The notes under the pieces were generated by a model. It made no database searches. It had not been told where the DNA came from and saw nothing but the letters and a program-made list of their open reading frames with translations. 64,000 nt of DNA, taken from positions 1,247,765 to 1,311,764 of the forward strand of contig NZ_MPHJ01000001.1 in assembly GCF_001957125.1 (NCBI RefSeq). Direction: 5' to 3'. The DNA is from Shewanella sp. UCD-KL12. GTDB lineage: Bacteria > Pseudomonadota > Gammaproteobacteria > Enterobacterales > Shewanellaceae. Shown in pieces: positions 55,106-63,831 of the stretch (positions are counted from its first letter, which is position 1; each line of letters opens with the position of its first letter). The translations under genes were made by a program, and so were the position numbers.

Positions 55106-57885
55106 CATTTATATTTAGATTGTTTTTATATTTGTTTTTTGCAATCACCTCATTTATGTCAATGGCTAGTAAAACGATAGTCCCAGAAGGGTTTGAGGAT
55201 TTTTACAAGTTTAAAGAATCAAAGGTTAAAATAAAAAGTGCAAATGGAAAGTATTATGATGCAATTTTGGATGTATCATATAATAAGATAAAACTTAATA
55301 CCAATGAACATGAACAAAATTTGATTAGAGTCAAAGACATATTAGCAGCTAACAATATCAAGGGAAAATATATTTCATTAATGGTTAATGACCTAACTAC
55401 AGGGGTAGTTGTTGATAATGCTCGTTGTATTGAAAAACTGATAACAAACTGTGTCATTACGCCCAATGATTGGGGGTATTCCTTTGTATTTGATTATGAT
55501 AGTAAAACTGTTCTGATATTTATTAGTGATAAAATATTAAATGTTATTAATCCCACTAATCAGTCTGTTTATCAAACTGCTAAAAGTGATAGCCCTGCAC
55601 TAATAAATCATTTTTCTGTGGATATAAATAAATATGTGCAATCAGATGTTGATTTTAATATAAACGATGAAGTTCTTTGGGGCTTGAAGTATGGCCATTT
55701 TGTCGGTGACTTTCAATATCAAAGTGCTAGTAGTAGTTTTGATGTTTACAAATTGGCATATCAATTAGATTTCGACAAGTATCGCTTTAGATTGGGTCAG
55801 TTCCTGGGGGGGCAAGTTATAAATAGCACTGATTTTTTAAAAAATAGTTCTGTACTAAACGGTGTAACTGAAAGTGTAATTGAGTTTGGAACTTCGAACC
55901 GTTTACTACTTGGCAAGAAAAATAAAAACAAACAATTATACTATTTTTCTCCTGCAGTTGGCAGACTAAAGATTAAAGAACTCGGTAGTGATCGTATTAT
56001 CCTTAGTCAGAACACAAATCAAGGTCAGCAATTTATTTCGTACTCTGAATTGCCATATGGTGTTTATGAGGTAGTACTTGAAGTAATGAACGGTGATAAT
56101 GTTCTGTTGAGCCAAATTCATACAATATATAATAAGCCTTCTGATAGCTTAACTGTTGGCGATTATGATTTCTTACTTACATTAGGAAGTTTGAATGGTC
56201 ATGGTATTTTAAGTGATAGTGATAGTGATAGTGATAGTGATAGTGATGAGTTATTATTTGCTCGTGGATTAGCCAGTTTAAAAGTTACTCAAGGGGCGTT
56301 ACTGGCGCTTGGAATTACAGGAAGTGAATCTGGTGCGATTGTGTCGTCAGGGCTTTCATGGGATATGCAAGACATTGCTAAATTTGAAACATCATTTAAT
56401 TATTCTGACTCAGGTGAGTTTCTGTTTGATACGAGTTTTAATTTTGGCAACTTAACAACTTCCTATCTGAATTATTCAGGGTCAGAAAATACTAACTTAG
56501 CGTCTACCTTATATGGATATGGAGATTATCAAAGGCTTTATGTAAGTAGTTCATTTGATTTTTTTGAATTAGGACACGCAAGATTAACTAGTTCTTATAA
56601 TTTTAGTGAGAGTATTTTAACTCCATATAACTATGAAAATTATAATGTTAGTTTTGGTATTAGTAGACAAATAAATAACTATCTTATGTTAGATCTTAAT
56701 GTAGGTTATGATACTGACTCTATAAGTGCTAACTTTGATGCGGATAAAATAAATGCAATGTTATCGTTATCTATAAGTTTGTCACCTAAACATTCTTTGT
56801 CATATAGAACCAGTGTTCATGCATATGGTGGTGATGTGTCATCATTTCGAAATACATTATCAGCCTCATCTTTGATCGAAATGAAAAATTACCATGACTA
56901 TGGTGAAATTAGTCACATATACTCAAATTCACTTGATGGAACAACAGAATTCAATGCTACATATTCTGGTAACCTTTCCAATAAGTGGTTGAATTCAAAT
57001 GGCTACGTAACAGGGAATTCAAATGGAGATAAAGGGGCTACTATTGGGTTTAATTCATCACAAATTTTGTATGATAACTCTTTCTTTTTTACGTCCAGTA
57101 AAAGTGAAAGTTATGGTCTAATTGATTTGAAAGGAGCTGGTTCTAATGTGTCTGAACCATCATTGAAGGCATACTTATCCATTAAGGACGAGCAAGGTCT
57201 AGTTAATCGGGAATCACTATATTCAGCTAAAAGCATATTGCCTTTGAAGGAGTTTAAAAGGTATGAGCTTGGTCTAAACACAGAAGTAGGTGATTTGCTA
57301 AATAGTGGCCGGGAGTTTTCATTTGGGTATTCTTATCCATCAAGCGTGATAGAGTTTTCTACTGAAGTTGGTAAAACAAGAAAGATAATATCAGGGTTCA
57401 AGACTGTTTTCGATGAGCCAATCACTAACTTAATCTGTGAAGGCTCAGGATGTATAGACGTTTTTCCAATAACGGAAGGTGTTTTTGACGTTACTGTATT
57501 AGATGGAAAGGGTTTTCTGTTAACGCATGATGATTTGTATTGTGATATAGATTTACAAGATGGGATAACAAATTATGGGACTAACTATTGTTTTCCAAAT
57601 GTTTTATCTGGGGAGTCAAAATTAATAACAAATGTTTCCGGTAATAAAATTAATTTAAGATATTTGGGTGAATATCTTAAGGATGAAAATACTATGCAGT
57701 TTATCGATAGATTAGAAGCCAGCGAGGTAAAGCTATACACTCTTGAAAGGAAATTGACGTTTGCAATATATGTTACATACTCTAATGGTTCTTTAATCCC
57801 TGAAGAGTTGTTTAACTATATTAAAGAATTATCTGAGTACGCTCTAAATAATAACCAAGTGAATAATAGTGGAGTAGGTAAATGA
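55102..57885 (+). CDS. TcfC/CooC-type outer membrane usher
   Basis: A 927-residue outer membrane protein of the alternative (CS1/alpha) usher family that exports and assembles pilin subunits. Signal peptide ends near SMASKTI. The N-terminal region begins IVPEGFEDFYKFKES, as in CooC/TcfC ushers. A core of strands follows, with FSPAVGRLKIKE from about residue 283 and the paired SYSELPYGVYEVVLEV segment typical of TcfC. The last 170 residues hold the C-terminal plug/CTD with cysteines (CEGSGC, CDIDL, NYCFPN). A run of six Ser-Asp pairs at residues 371-382 is unusual. Overlaps both neighbours by 4 bases. Confidence 0.85.
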   Translation: MTFIFRLFLYLFFAITSFMSMASKTIVPEGFEDFYKFKESKVKIKSANGKYYDAILDVSYNKIKLNTNEHEQNLIRVKDILAANNIKGKYISLMVNDLTTGVVVDNARCIEKLITNCVITPNDWGYSFVFDYDSKTVLIFISDKILNVINPTNQSVYQTAKSDSPALINHFSVDINKYVQSDVDFNINDEVLWGLKYGHFVGDFQYQSASSSFDVYKLAYQLDFDKYRFRLGQFLGGQVINSTDFLKNSSVLNGVTESVIEFGTSNRLLLGKKNKNKQLYYFSPAVGRLKIKELGSDRIILSQNTNQGQQFISYSELPYGVYEVVLEVMNGDNVLLSQIHTIYNKPSDSLTVGDYDFLLTLGSLNGHGILSDSDSDSDSDSDELLFARGLASLKVTQGALLALGITGSESGAIVSSGLSWDMQDIAKFETSFNYSDSGEFLFDTSFNFGNLTTSYLNYSGSENTNLASTLYGYGDYQRLYVSSSFDFFELGHARLTSSYNFSESILTPYNYENYNVSFGISRQINNYLMLDLNVGYDTDSISANFDADKINAMLSLSISLSPKHSLSYRTSVHAYGGDVSSFRNTLSASSLIEMKNYHDYGEISHIYSNSLDGTTEFNATYSGNLSNKWLNSNGYVTGNSNGDKGATIGFNSSQILYDNSFFFTSSKSESYGLIDLKGAGSNVSEPSLKAYLSIKDEQGLVNRESLYSAKSILPLKEFKRYELGLNTEVGDLLNSGREFSFGYSYPSSVIEFSTEVGKTRKIISGFKTVFDEPITNLICEGSGCIDVFPITEGVFDVTVLDGKGFLLTHDDLYCDIDLQDGITNYGTNYCFPNVLSGESKLITNVSGNKINLRYLGEYLKDENTMQFIDRLEASEVKLYTLERKLTFAIYVTYSNGSLIPEELFNYIKELSEYALNNNQVNNSGVGK
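56212..56247 (+). repeat. Six tandem copies of the hexamer AGTGAT inside the usher gene
   Basis: A perfect simple-sequence repeat encoding six Ser-Asp pairs. The unit is a multiple of three, so copy-number change would lengthen or shorten an acidic stretch without a frameshift. Confidence 0.9.
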
Positions 57886-58610
57886 GGCTTTTTAAATGCA
57901 TTTATATTTTTGTTTTTAGTACTTTGTGTTCTCCGGTATCTAATGCAATTTACCTGGATAAAATGTTGACCATTGCAGATGAAAATAAAAATGGCTCATT
58001 TATCATCACTAACGACAAAGAAACTACATATTTTATAGAAACTAAAATTAAAGAAATTATAACTCAGGAAGATGGGTCTATAGTAAGGAAGGAATACACT
58101 AAAGATAATGTTGATAGCTGGGGAATAGCAGTCAGTAACCCTCGGTTTATTATTGAACCTGGTCGAACCAAAAATCTTGGCGTTAGAGCAATTTGCGGAG
58201 AATTATGTGATGTGAATAAGGATAAAACTTATGAATTATTATTAATACCTAGGCCATATAATTCTATGGATGAGGATATCCAACAGTCAATTAGCATTTT
58301 TGTTGGTTACGCACCAATTTTTATCATTCCGTCAGAAAATCCTGAAATTGCATTTGATATTAGCGTGGATCATGATGTTATTACTATACACAATAATAGT
58401 AATACCTTGATAAGGGTGTTGATTGACAATTGTACCGGAGTTAAGAATGGTTCTTGTAGCACTTATTATACACTAATTGAAGGTAGGGAGAAAAAATATT
58501 CACTTCCTCAGAAGCTTATTGGAGAAAACCTAAATATATCTATTTTGAATCATGACGAAAGTTATAATCAAAAAATTATCATTCCATCTAACGGCCGTTT
58601 CTCTAGGTAG
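57882..58610 (+). CDS. CS1-type periplasmic pilus chaperone
   Basis: A 242-residue periplasmic chaperone with a signal peptide ending near SNAIYL. The N-terminal Ig domain carries WGIAVSNPRFIIEPGRTKNL, matching the conserved VTPxxxxLxPGxxxxI strand of alpha-type chaperones such as CfaA and CooB. The second domain has IIPSENPEIAFDI and ITIHNNSNTLIRVLIDNC, then INISILNHDE-like sequence at the end (LNISILNHDE). Two Cys pairs (CGELCD; DNC...GSC) may form disulfides. It starts inside the usher stop (ATGA) and is followed after 7 bases by the adhesin-like gene. Confidence 0.82.
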   Translation: MRLFKCIYIFVFSTLCSPVSNAIYLDKMLTIADENKNGSFIITNDKETTYFIETKIKEIITQEDGSIVRKEYTKDNVDSWGIAVSNPRFIIEPGRTKNLGVRAICGELCDVNKDKTYELLLIPRPYNSMDEDIQQSISIFVGYAPIFIIPSENPEIAFDISVDHDVITIHNNSNTLIRVLIDNCTGVKNGSCSTYYTLIEGREKKYSLPQKLIGENLNISILNHDESYNQKIIIPSNGRFSR

Positions 58611-58617
58611 GTTGCAA

Positions 58618-59670
58618 ATGAAAAGTTTTCTTGCAATTATAGTTTATATATTATGCCTTCATCCAGTTTATGCTATTACGGTTAATATCAATATTAATGG
58701 AGATAATGTTAAGTATGAGAATGCAAGGCTTGATAAAGGTAATTACATAAGTACTGCTTCGGAGTTTGTTTCAAATTTGGAGCCTACTTCATCTTGGCTT
58801 CCTGCATCTAGTAGTAAAGAGCTTAATTTCAACCTATTTGGTCCAGATAAAAAAAATGCAAGCCTTCATGTTCAATTAACTGGGTTAGAGTTTGATTGGG
58901 CTGGTAGTAGTTCAAATTCTGATTCAATAAATAACACAGTTATGGGACTAGAGTCTGGAATTTGCAATACATATATATTGGCTGGGACTAAAGTTCAGTT
59001 AACTAGTGATTCGTCTTCTTGTATTAGTAACAGATTCATCAACTCTGCAAGCGAGTTGAACCCATTTTATTTTGTGAGACCAATATTTAAAGTTCACAGC
59101 TTCAGCACATTAACTGGCTTACCAGAGGGGGTTTACGTTGGAAGCGAAATAATAAAGTATAGATACTATTATTATAATAAACATAATGTTTTTACATACA
59201 GAGAGCTAAGTTTCGATTTGACTTTTCAGATAAGTTATACTCCTTCTGTATTTTCTTCATTAGAGGTAGTGGCAGAAAACGGAGGGATAATAGAGCCTAA
59301 ATATGAAACTGATAAAGTTAAAGGGGAAACTAAATATAATGTAGTAGCATCTGGATTCTTTGATACTGGTATTAAAATGAAGTTTGATACAGGGGGTAAC
59401 TACTCGCTCATTCATGAGTCAGATTCAACGTCAATAATCCCTTATTATATTCATTGTTCAACTTGTGATAATAAAGTGATCGTAGGAGATGATGGCAAAG
59501 TAGTGAGTGCCGTTTTAAGTAGTTCAGGAATAGTGAATGTACCTGTGGGCGGTAACCATAATACTATTAGTTTTGATTTGGTTGTTGGGTATAGAAATAG
59601 AGAGTTTAACGAAGTAATTACTGGGCGTTATTCGGCTTCATTTAATGTTATATTTGGTTTGGATTTTTAA
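58618..59670 (+). CDS. Tip adhesin-like pilus subunit
   Basis: A 350-residue exported protein, the size of CfaE/CooD tip adhesins (about 360). The signal peptide ends near VYAITV. The N-terminal half is a beta-rich lectin-like region with two cysteines (SGICNTY and SSCISN), and the C-terminal third looks like a pilin domain ending GRYSASFNVIFGLDF, with CSTC mid-way. Position after the chaperone, as last gene of the overlapping set, fits the tip subunit. ATG at 58618 is chosen for the signal peptide; a frame extending back into the chaperone gene has none. No ligand can be predicted. Confidence 0.7.
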   Translation: MKSFLAIIVYILCLHPVYAITVNININGDNVKYENARLDKGNYISTASEFVSNLEPTSSWLPASSSKELNFNLFGPDKKNASLHVQLTGLEFDWAGSSSNSDSINNTVMGLESGICNTYILAGTKVQLTSDSSSCISNRFINSASELNPFYFVRPIFKVHSFSTLTGLPEGVYVGSEIIKYRYYYYNKHNVFTYRELSFDLTFQISYTPSVFSSLEVVAENGGIIEPKYETDKVKGETKYNVVASGFFDTGIKMKFDTGGNYSLIHESDSTSIIPYYIHCSTCDNKVIVGDDGKVVSAVLSSSGIVNVPVGGNHNTISFDLVVGYRNREFNEVITGRYSASFNVIFGLDF

Positions 59671-59755
59671 TATGGTTAAGTTTATATTTTATGATATTTT
59701 AGTTGGGCTGGTTTTAAGTGGGTAAATATATTTCAAACAGATGTTTAATCTTAAG

Positions 59756-59785
59756 CATAAACATAAACATAAACTTAAACTTAGA
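59756..59785 (+). repeat. Hexanucleotide repeat in the promoter region of the lipoprotein gene
   Basis: Three perfect copies of CATAAA followed by CTTAAA and CTTAGA, at positions 38 to 67 before the GTG start. Length changes here would alter promoter spacing rather than a reading frame. Confidence 0.75.
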
Positions 59786-59822
59786 TTCAAGTGTTTTTTA
59801 CTTTGATAGTTAAGGAGTATCC

Positions 59823-62744
59823 GTGGGCCTATTATCATGTACTTTTTTTCAACGCAAATGTATAATTATTTCATTACTATTTTCTTTATTAGGGTGTGGC
59901 GGTGAAAGTTCAACAACTAGTAATGAAACTGAAGTAATCTCACCATCTGAACTAGATGCTATTGTGATTAGTCAAGATAGTATTGATTTAGGCTCATTAT
60001 ATCAAAATAATATTGTGGATCTTAGTAGTCGTAATATTATTTCTACAGGTGAAGCTTTAGCAATTTCAGATTTGATAAATATATCAAGAAACTCACAATG
60101 TGAGCCGCTTCTCATTTCAAACATGAATTTCACATTGGATAAGTTTGAAGCTCCAACTCTTTGCAGTTATAAGTATTCTTTGAAAAGTTTAAGTTCCGGA
60201 ATAGTATATGATAATAATAATATGGTAGCCCAAGTTATCATTAAGGATGCTTCACCTGTTGTACAAAATAGTCGAGCGAGTGTCCGTATGCTTCCGTCAA
60301 CAACACTTCCTCCAATTCAGTTGTCTATATCTGCACCTGGAGAAGTAGTTAATATCGATTTAACATCTAGATTGGCAACCCAATTCCCTAAAGATGATGC
60401 TAATAAAAGCTATCAGTTATCTAATAATGTACTTGTGCTTGGGAAAGGCACGGCGGTTGTTAAATCTGATGATTTAAACAAAAGCGTAATTAGCTATAGT
60501 AGTGATGTTAGTGACGTTGGTGGTATTACAAGATTACTGTATTCACTATCAGATGATTTTGATGGAGATGGTTATGGTGATTTTCAAATTGGTTCTATTG
60601 ATATTAGTGTCCATGGCGGTGGTAGTAATATGAGTCCAGTTGCGAATAATTTTCTGCGGGACAATGGAGATAATGAATTAATTATTAATAAAAAATATAC
60701 GATTAATGTTGCAAGCCAAACCTCTGATGACTGTATTTATGAGCGAAAACCTACTGAGTCAGTAGGAAGTTGTATTTTTGATTCAGACGGAGATAAACTT
60801 CAATTAGTTGGGGTGTATTCATATGATGCACAGGTTGTACCAACTAGCTTAACGAATATAGTATCAACGGAGTTTGACATTACATTTGAACGTACTGGCA
60901 TTCATGATGTCACTTACGAAATAAGTGACCATAACGGCGGTTTTGCAAGCGGCATTGTACGTTTTTATGTGAAAGAAAATCTTGCACCAGTACCAGATAA
61001 TAACCCTTATATCATAATAATGGAGGAATCTAATAGTTGGCTAACTAAGACTGTTAACAGTTTTGCAAGTGATCCAGATGGAGATATTATAACTATAAAA
61101 TCATTAGAAGAGTCTGTGGATGAAATTACCGTTGAAATCGATGACATATACCCTGATAAAGGTGACGCAAGAGTAAGGATAAAAACGGGAGTAAATTCAG
61201 AAGGTGTACATGAATTTTCAACAGTTCTTACTGATGGTATAAATGATGTTTTACAAAAATGGGTTATAATTGTCAACCCCGCTAATCACCTATCATTAGC
61301 ATCAATTGATAAAAGGACATTTTCTACCGATACTAATATGCCAATTGAAATTGATATCACATCGATAATTAGAAATATCAGACCTGGTAAGGTGGTGTCA
61401 GTAAAAAAAGTATCAGGTGGCCAGTATGGTGAAGTTGCAATAAGCTCAACTGATGAAAGTAAAGTTATTTACAAGCCTCATAAAAATATATTAGGTATTG
61501 ATGATTTTATCTTTGAAGTTGAAACGACTTCGGGAGCCTATATTGCCGGTGATGTAATTATAAATATCGGCAACCCTCCTGAATTACTTATATCTGATGT
61601 TACGGCAACTGAAGGGGTAAATGATCTTATTAGTGCTTCAGTAATATGTGATAACTGTGATGTGAGTAAATATGAATATAACTGGGTTATTGATGATCAA
61701 GTAGTATCGACTGATAAATCATTCACAATTACTCCAGAACAAAGGATTTATAATGTTACATTATTAGTTGTCGGCACTGATGTTTTTGGACAAAAGGCTC
61801 ATAATGTTTCGATTTATAATTTTTTTGAGATTGTAACTGGTTCGTATAACTTTCCTGCTACGGATTGTCAGGAAATATATACTACTTATAATTCTCCTTT
61901 TGGGTTGACGGTTGATGATGGTGAATATTGGTTGAGAAGTGCCGATGATTCATATACTTATAAAACTCAATGCGACATGGTATCTCAAGCAGAAGCTGAT
62001 GAATTGGATAAAAGTGTTGGTGGTTATACTTTAATATGGTCCTATTCGGAGAAGACCAACTTAACACGTTTTGGTGGTTCTACTGATAAGTTCTCCCAAC
62101 GGAGTAAAGGTGTTGAGTTTAATGGTCGTTCATTTGTCGATGGTAGAGGGTTAGTAACCACTGAGAGTGGCATAGTTGACTATAATAATTTTCGTGTGAC
62201 CAATGATGAGTTGAATAAAAAGTTTGGCATTTCTTATTCACGAGTAACATACACATCAGATATATCTATAGATTCTATTAATAGAGATGTGGATCATACT
62301 GTTCAAGATTGGTACATGCAAACCACAGAGCCAGTAAATTTTTATACAGGCTCTGTAGATTTTAGCTCCGCTGGTTTCGAATCTGGCATTGCTGGGCGAT
62401 TAGCAGGGGTAAAAATCGACGGTATCTATAAATCCTCACGTGTTGTAGAGCTAAGAAATAATGTTGGTGAGGTTTTAGGTGATATGACTATGTATGGAGG
62501 AGCTTACGGTTTTCACTACTCTGTAGATGAAGTGTACAACGGTCAGTATCTTAATAATTTATGGGGCTTTTGGGGAGAAAATGATCATGATTTGGACTTG
62601 TTTGGTCTATGTACTAACCCTAAAGAGATAACCCTCGGAGGGGTTAAGAGTTTAGGGTGTAATGGTGATACTGCAGGTGCCAAAACTTACCATGAGAGTA
62701 TAAATGGTGGTGAAGGATATGTTATTCAGTGGTGGGCGCTATAA
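59823..62744 (+). CDS. Large surface lipoprotein with cadherin-like segments and a C-terminal fibrinogen-like domain
   Basis: A 973-residue lipoprotein: LLGC places the lipidated Cys at residue 25. The middle (about 150-600) has Ig/cadherin-like repeats with calcium-type Asp clusters (DDFDGDGYGDFQIG, DSDGDKLQLVGVY, SDPDGDIITI) and tandem strands. The C-terminal third begins DCQEIYTTYNSPFGLTVDDG, then EYWLRSADDSYTYKTQCDM and GGYTLIWSYSEKTN, and closes with GEGYVIQWWAL; this is the layout of bacterial fibrinogen-like domains, which bind glycans or glycoproteins in eukaryotes. GTG start with AAGGAG 5 bases upstream. Last gene of the block, separately expressed from the pilus operon, perhaps anchored to the outer membrane. 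Confidence 0.8.
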   Translation: MGLLSCTFFQRKCIIISLLFSLLGCGGESSTTSNETEVISPSELDAIVISQDSIDLGSLYQNNIVDLSSRNIISTGEALAISDLINISRNSQCEPLLISNMNFTLDKFEAPTLCSYKYSLKSLSSGIVYDNNNMVAQVIIKDASPVVQNSRASVRMLPSTTLPPIQLSISAPGEVVNIDLTSRLATQFPKDDANKSYQLSNNVLVLGKGTAVVKSDDLNKSVISYSSDVSDVGGITRLLYSLSDDFDGDGYGDFQIGSIDISVHGGGSNMSPVANNFLRDNGDNELIINKKYTINVASQTSDDCIYERKPTESVGSCIFDSDGDKLQLVGVYSYDAQVVPTSLTNIVSTEFDITFERTGIHDVTYEISDHNGGFASGIVRFYVKENLAPVPDNNPYIIIMEESNSWLTKTVNSFASDPDGDIITIKSLEESVDEITVEIDDIYPDKGDARVRIKTGVNSEGVHEFSTVLTDGINDVLQKWVIIVNPANHLSLASIDKRTFSTDTNMPIEIDITSIIRNIRPGKVVSVKKVSGGQYGEVAISSTDESKVIYKPHKNILGIDDFIFEVETTSGAYIAGDVIINIGNPPELLISDVTATEGVNDLISASVICDNCDVSKYEYNWVIDDQVVSTDKSFTITPEQRIYNVTLLVVGTDVFGQKAHNVSIYNFFEIVTGSYNFPATDCQEIYTTYNSPFGLTVDDGEYWLRSADDSYTYKTQCDMVSQAEADELDKSVGGYTLIWSYSEKTNLTRFGGSTDKFSQRSKGVEFNGRSFVDGRGLVTTESGIVDYNNFRVTNDELNKKFGISYSRVTYTSDISIDSINRDVDHTVQDWYMQTTEPVNFYTGSVDFSSAGFESGIAGRLAGVKIDGIYKSSRVVELRNNVGEVLGDMTMYGGAYGFHYSVDEVYNGQYLNNLWGFWGENDHDLDLFGLCTNPKEITLGGVKSLGCNGDTAGAKTYHESINGGEGYVIQWWAL

Positions 62745-62786
62745 GATACTTCTTTGTTCTCGCTTGGTTTAGAGTGTATTAATATA

Positions 62787-62806
62787 GGGCCTTGTCAGGC
62801 AGGCCC
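62787..62806 (+). terminator. Terminator after the lipoprotein gene
   Basis: GGGCCT pairs with AGGCCC across an 8-nt loop, followed by a short TTTA tail, 43 bases past the stop. Confidence 0.6.
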
Positions 62807-62946
62807 TTTATTGAGATATTGTTTTAACTATTAAAGGGTTTTAACTTAACGCTTGGGTATTGAATAAAATATAGCTATTGCTGTCTTCAAAGTAGTTAAA
62901 GGTTTGTACATTTATGATTCTACTGTAAAATCATTTTTTATTAACA

Positions 62947-63831
62947 TTATATATAGGATTCATAAACTGGAGATTGTCTTATTAGTGATGTCATAGGTAT
63001 TAAAAAACCTAGCCAAGCATAAGTTTTGGTGAAATGAGTGAGCCCATGTGATGATAATGGTCCGAATGTGGATACTGTACCACCTAATGACTCTGCGTAA
63101 ACTTTTAGATCTGTATTATATAAGCGCAGATATACATAACGAGCTTTGAATTTCTTTTTGTCGCAATATTCTAAAACGCCTAAGATATTTTGCAAAAAAA
63201 TTACATCTGATGAGGAGTGGCTGCAAGCAAGCACTGCAACATAATCACTACCTTTAATCGATGTATTGCTAGGTGAAAACTGATTACCAATATTTTTTAT
63301 GATACTTTCAAGCTTATTAATACATGTAAAGTATATTATTTGGTGCCCAACTAAATGTTTTTTATCGAGATAAAACTCTGTTATTGAATAGCAACATATT
63401 CCAACTTCTTCAATAATTTTATTGTACTCATTATAACTGTTTCCCCACGCATTGTGGTATGCCTCAGATATCAAAGGGTTTACATGTGATTTTTCGTATG
63501 TAACTTTTTTACTTAAATGTCTGTGAGACAAGTAAAAATTATCAAGAGTCCTATCTCCCACACTACCAAATCGATTATGGATAACTTTGGTTTCATTCTC
63601 ATTTTTTAATGTAAATGTTCTAGCTAATTTTTTTGCCAATTGGATGGTAGATAATTGAAAAATTGCAGAGATTTGTTTTATTTCTGAAGGGCGCGTATGG
63701 CCATTTTCCCAGCGCGAATACGTTACTTTATCCAACTTTTCGAACTCGTCTAGACTTCTTAAAGACTCTATAGCGTCTGATTGACTCAAAGATTGTTTAA
63801 CACGGATCTCTTTTAAAAGAATATCGAACAT
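62947..63831 (-). CDS. Helix-turn-helix regulator-like protein, copy B
   Basis: A 294-residue protein whose N-terminus (about residues 10-66: LSQSDAIESLRSLDEFEKL, DKVTYSRWENGHTRPSEIKQ) is an XRE/Cro-type helix-turn-helix clearly related to that of the 51357-52307 protein. The remaining 220 residues differ from it and include SEAYHNAWGNSYNEYNKIIE and a hydrophobic beta-rich end; an acyltransferase-like (GNAT) fold is conceivable but unproven. It reads toward the adhesion block. Its 5' flank (63832-64000) holds no recognised sites. Confidence 0.65.
   Translation of the reverse strand: MFDILLKEIRVKQSLSQSDAIESLRSLDEFEKLDKVTYSRWENGHTRPSEIKQISAIFQLSTIQLAKKLARTFTLKNENETKVIHNRFGSVGDRTLDNFYLSHRHLSKKVTYEKSHVNPLISEAYHNAWGNSYNEYNKIIEEVGICCYSITEFYLDKKHLVGHQIIYFTCINKLESIIKNIGNQFSPSNTSIKGSDYVAVLACSHSSSDVIFLQNILGVLEYCDKKKFKARYVYLRLYNTDLKVYAESLGGTVSTFGPLSSHGLTHFTKTYAWLGFLIPMTSLIRQSPVYESYI

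Noticed and set aside
56212-56247. AGTGAT repeat considered as an on/off phase-variation switch
   Set aside because: The unit is six bases, so slippage keeps the frame; it can change loop length but not switch the usher off.
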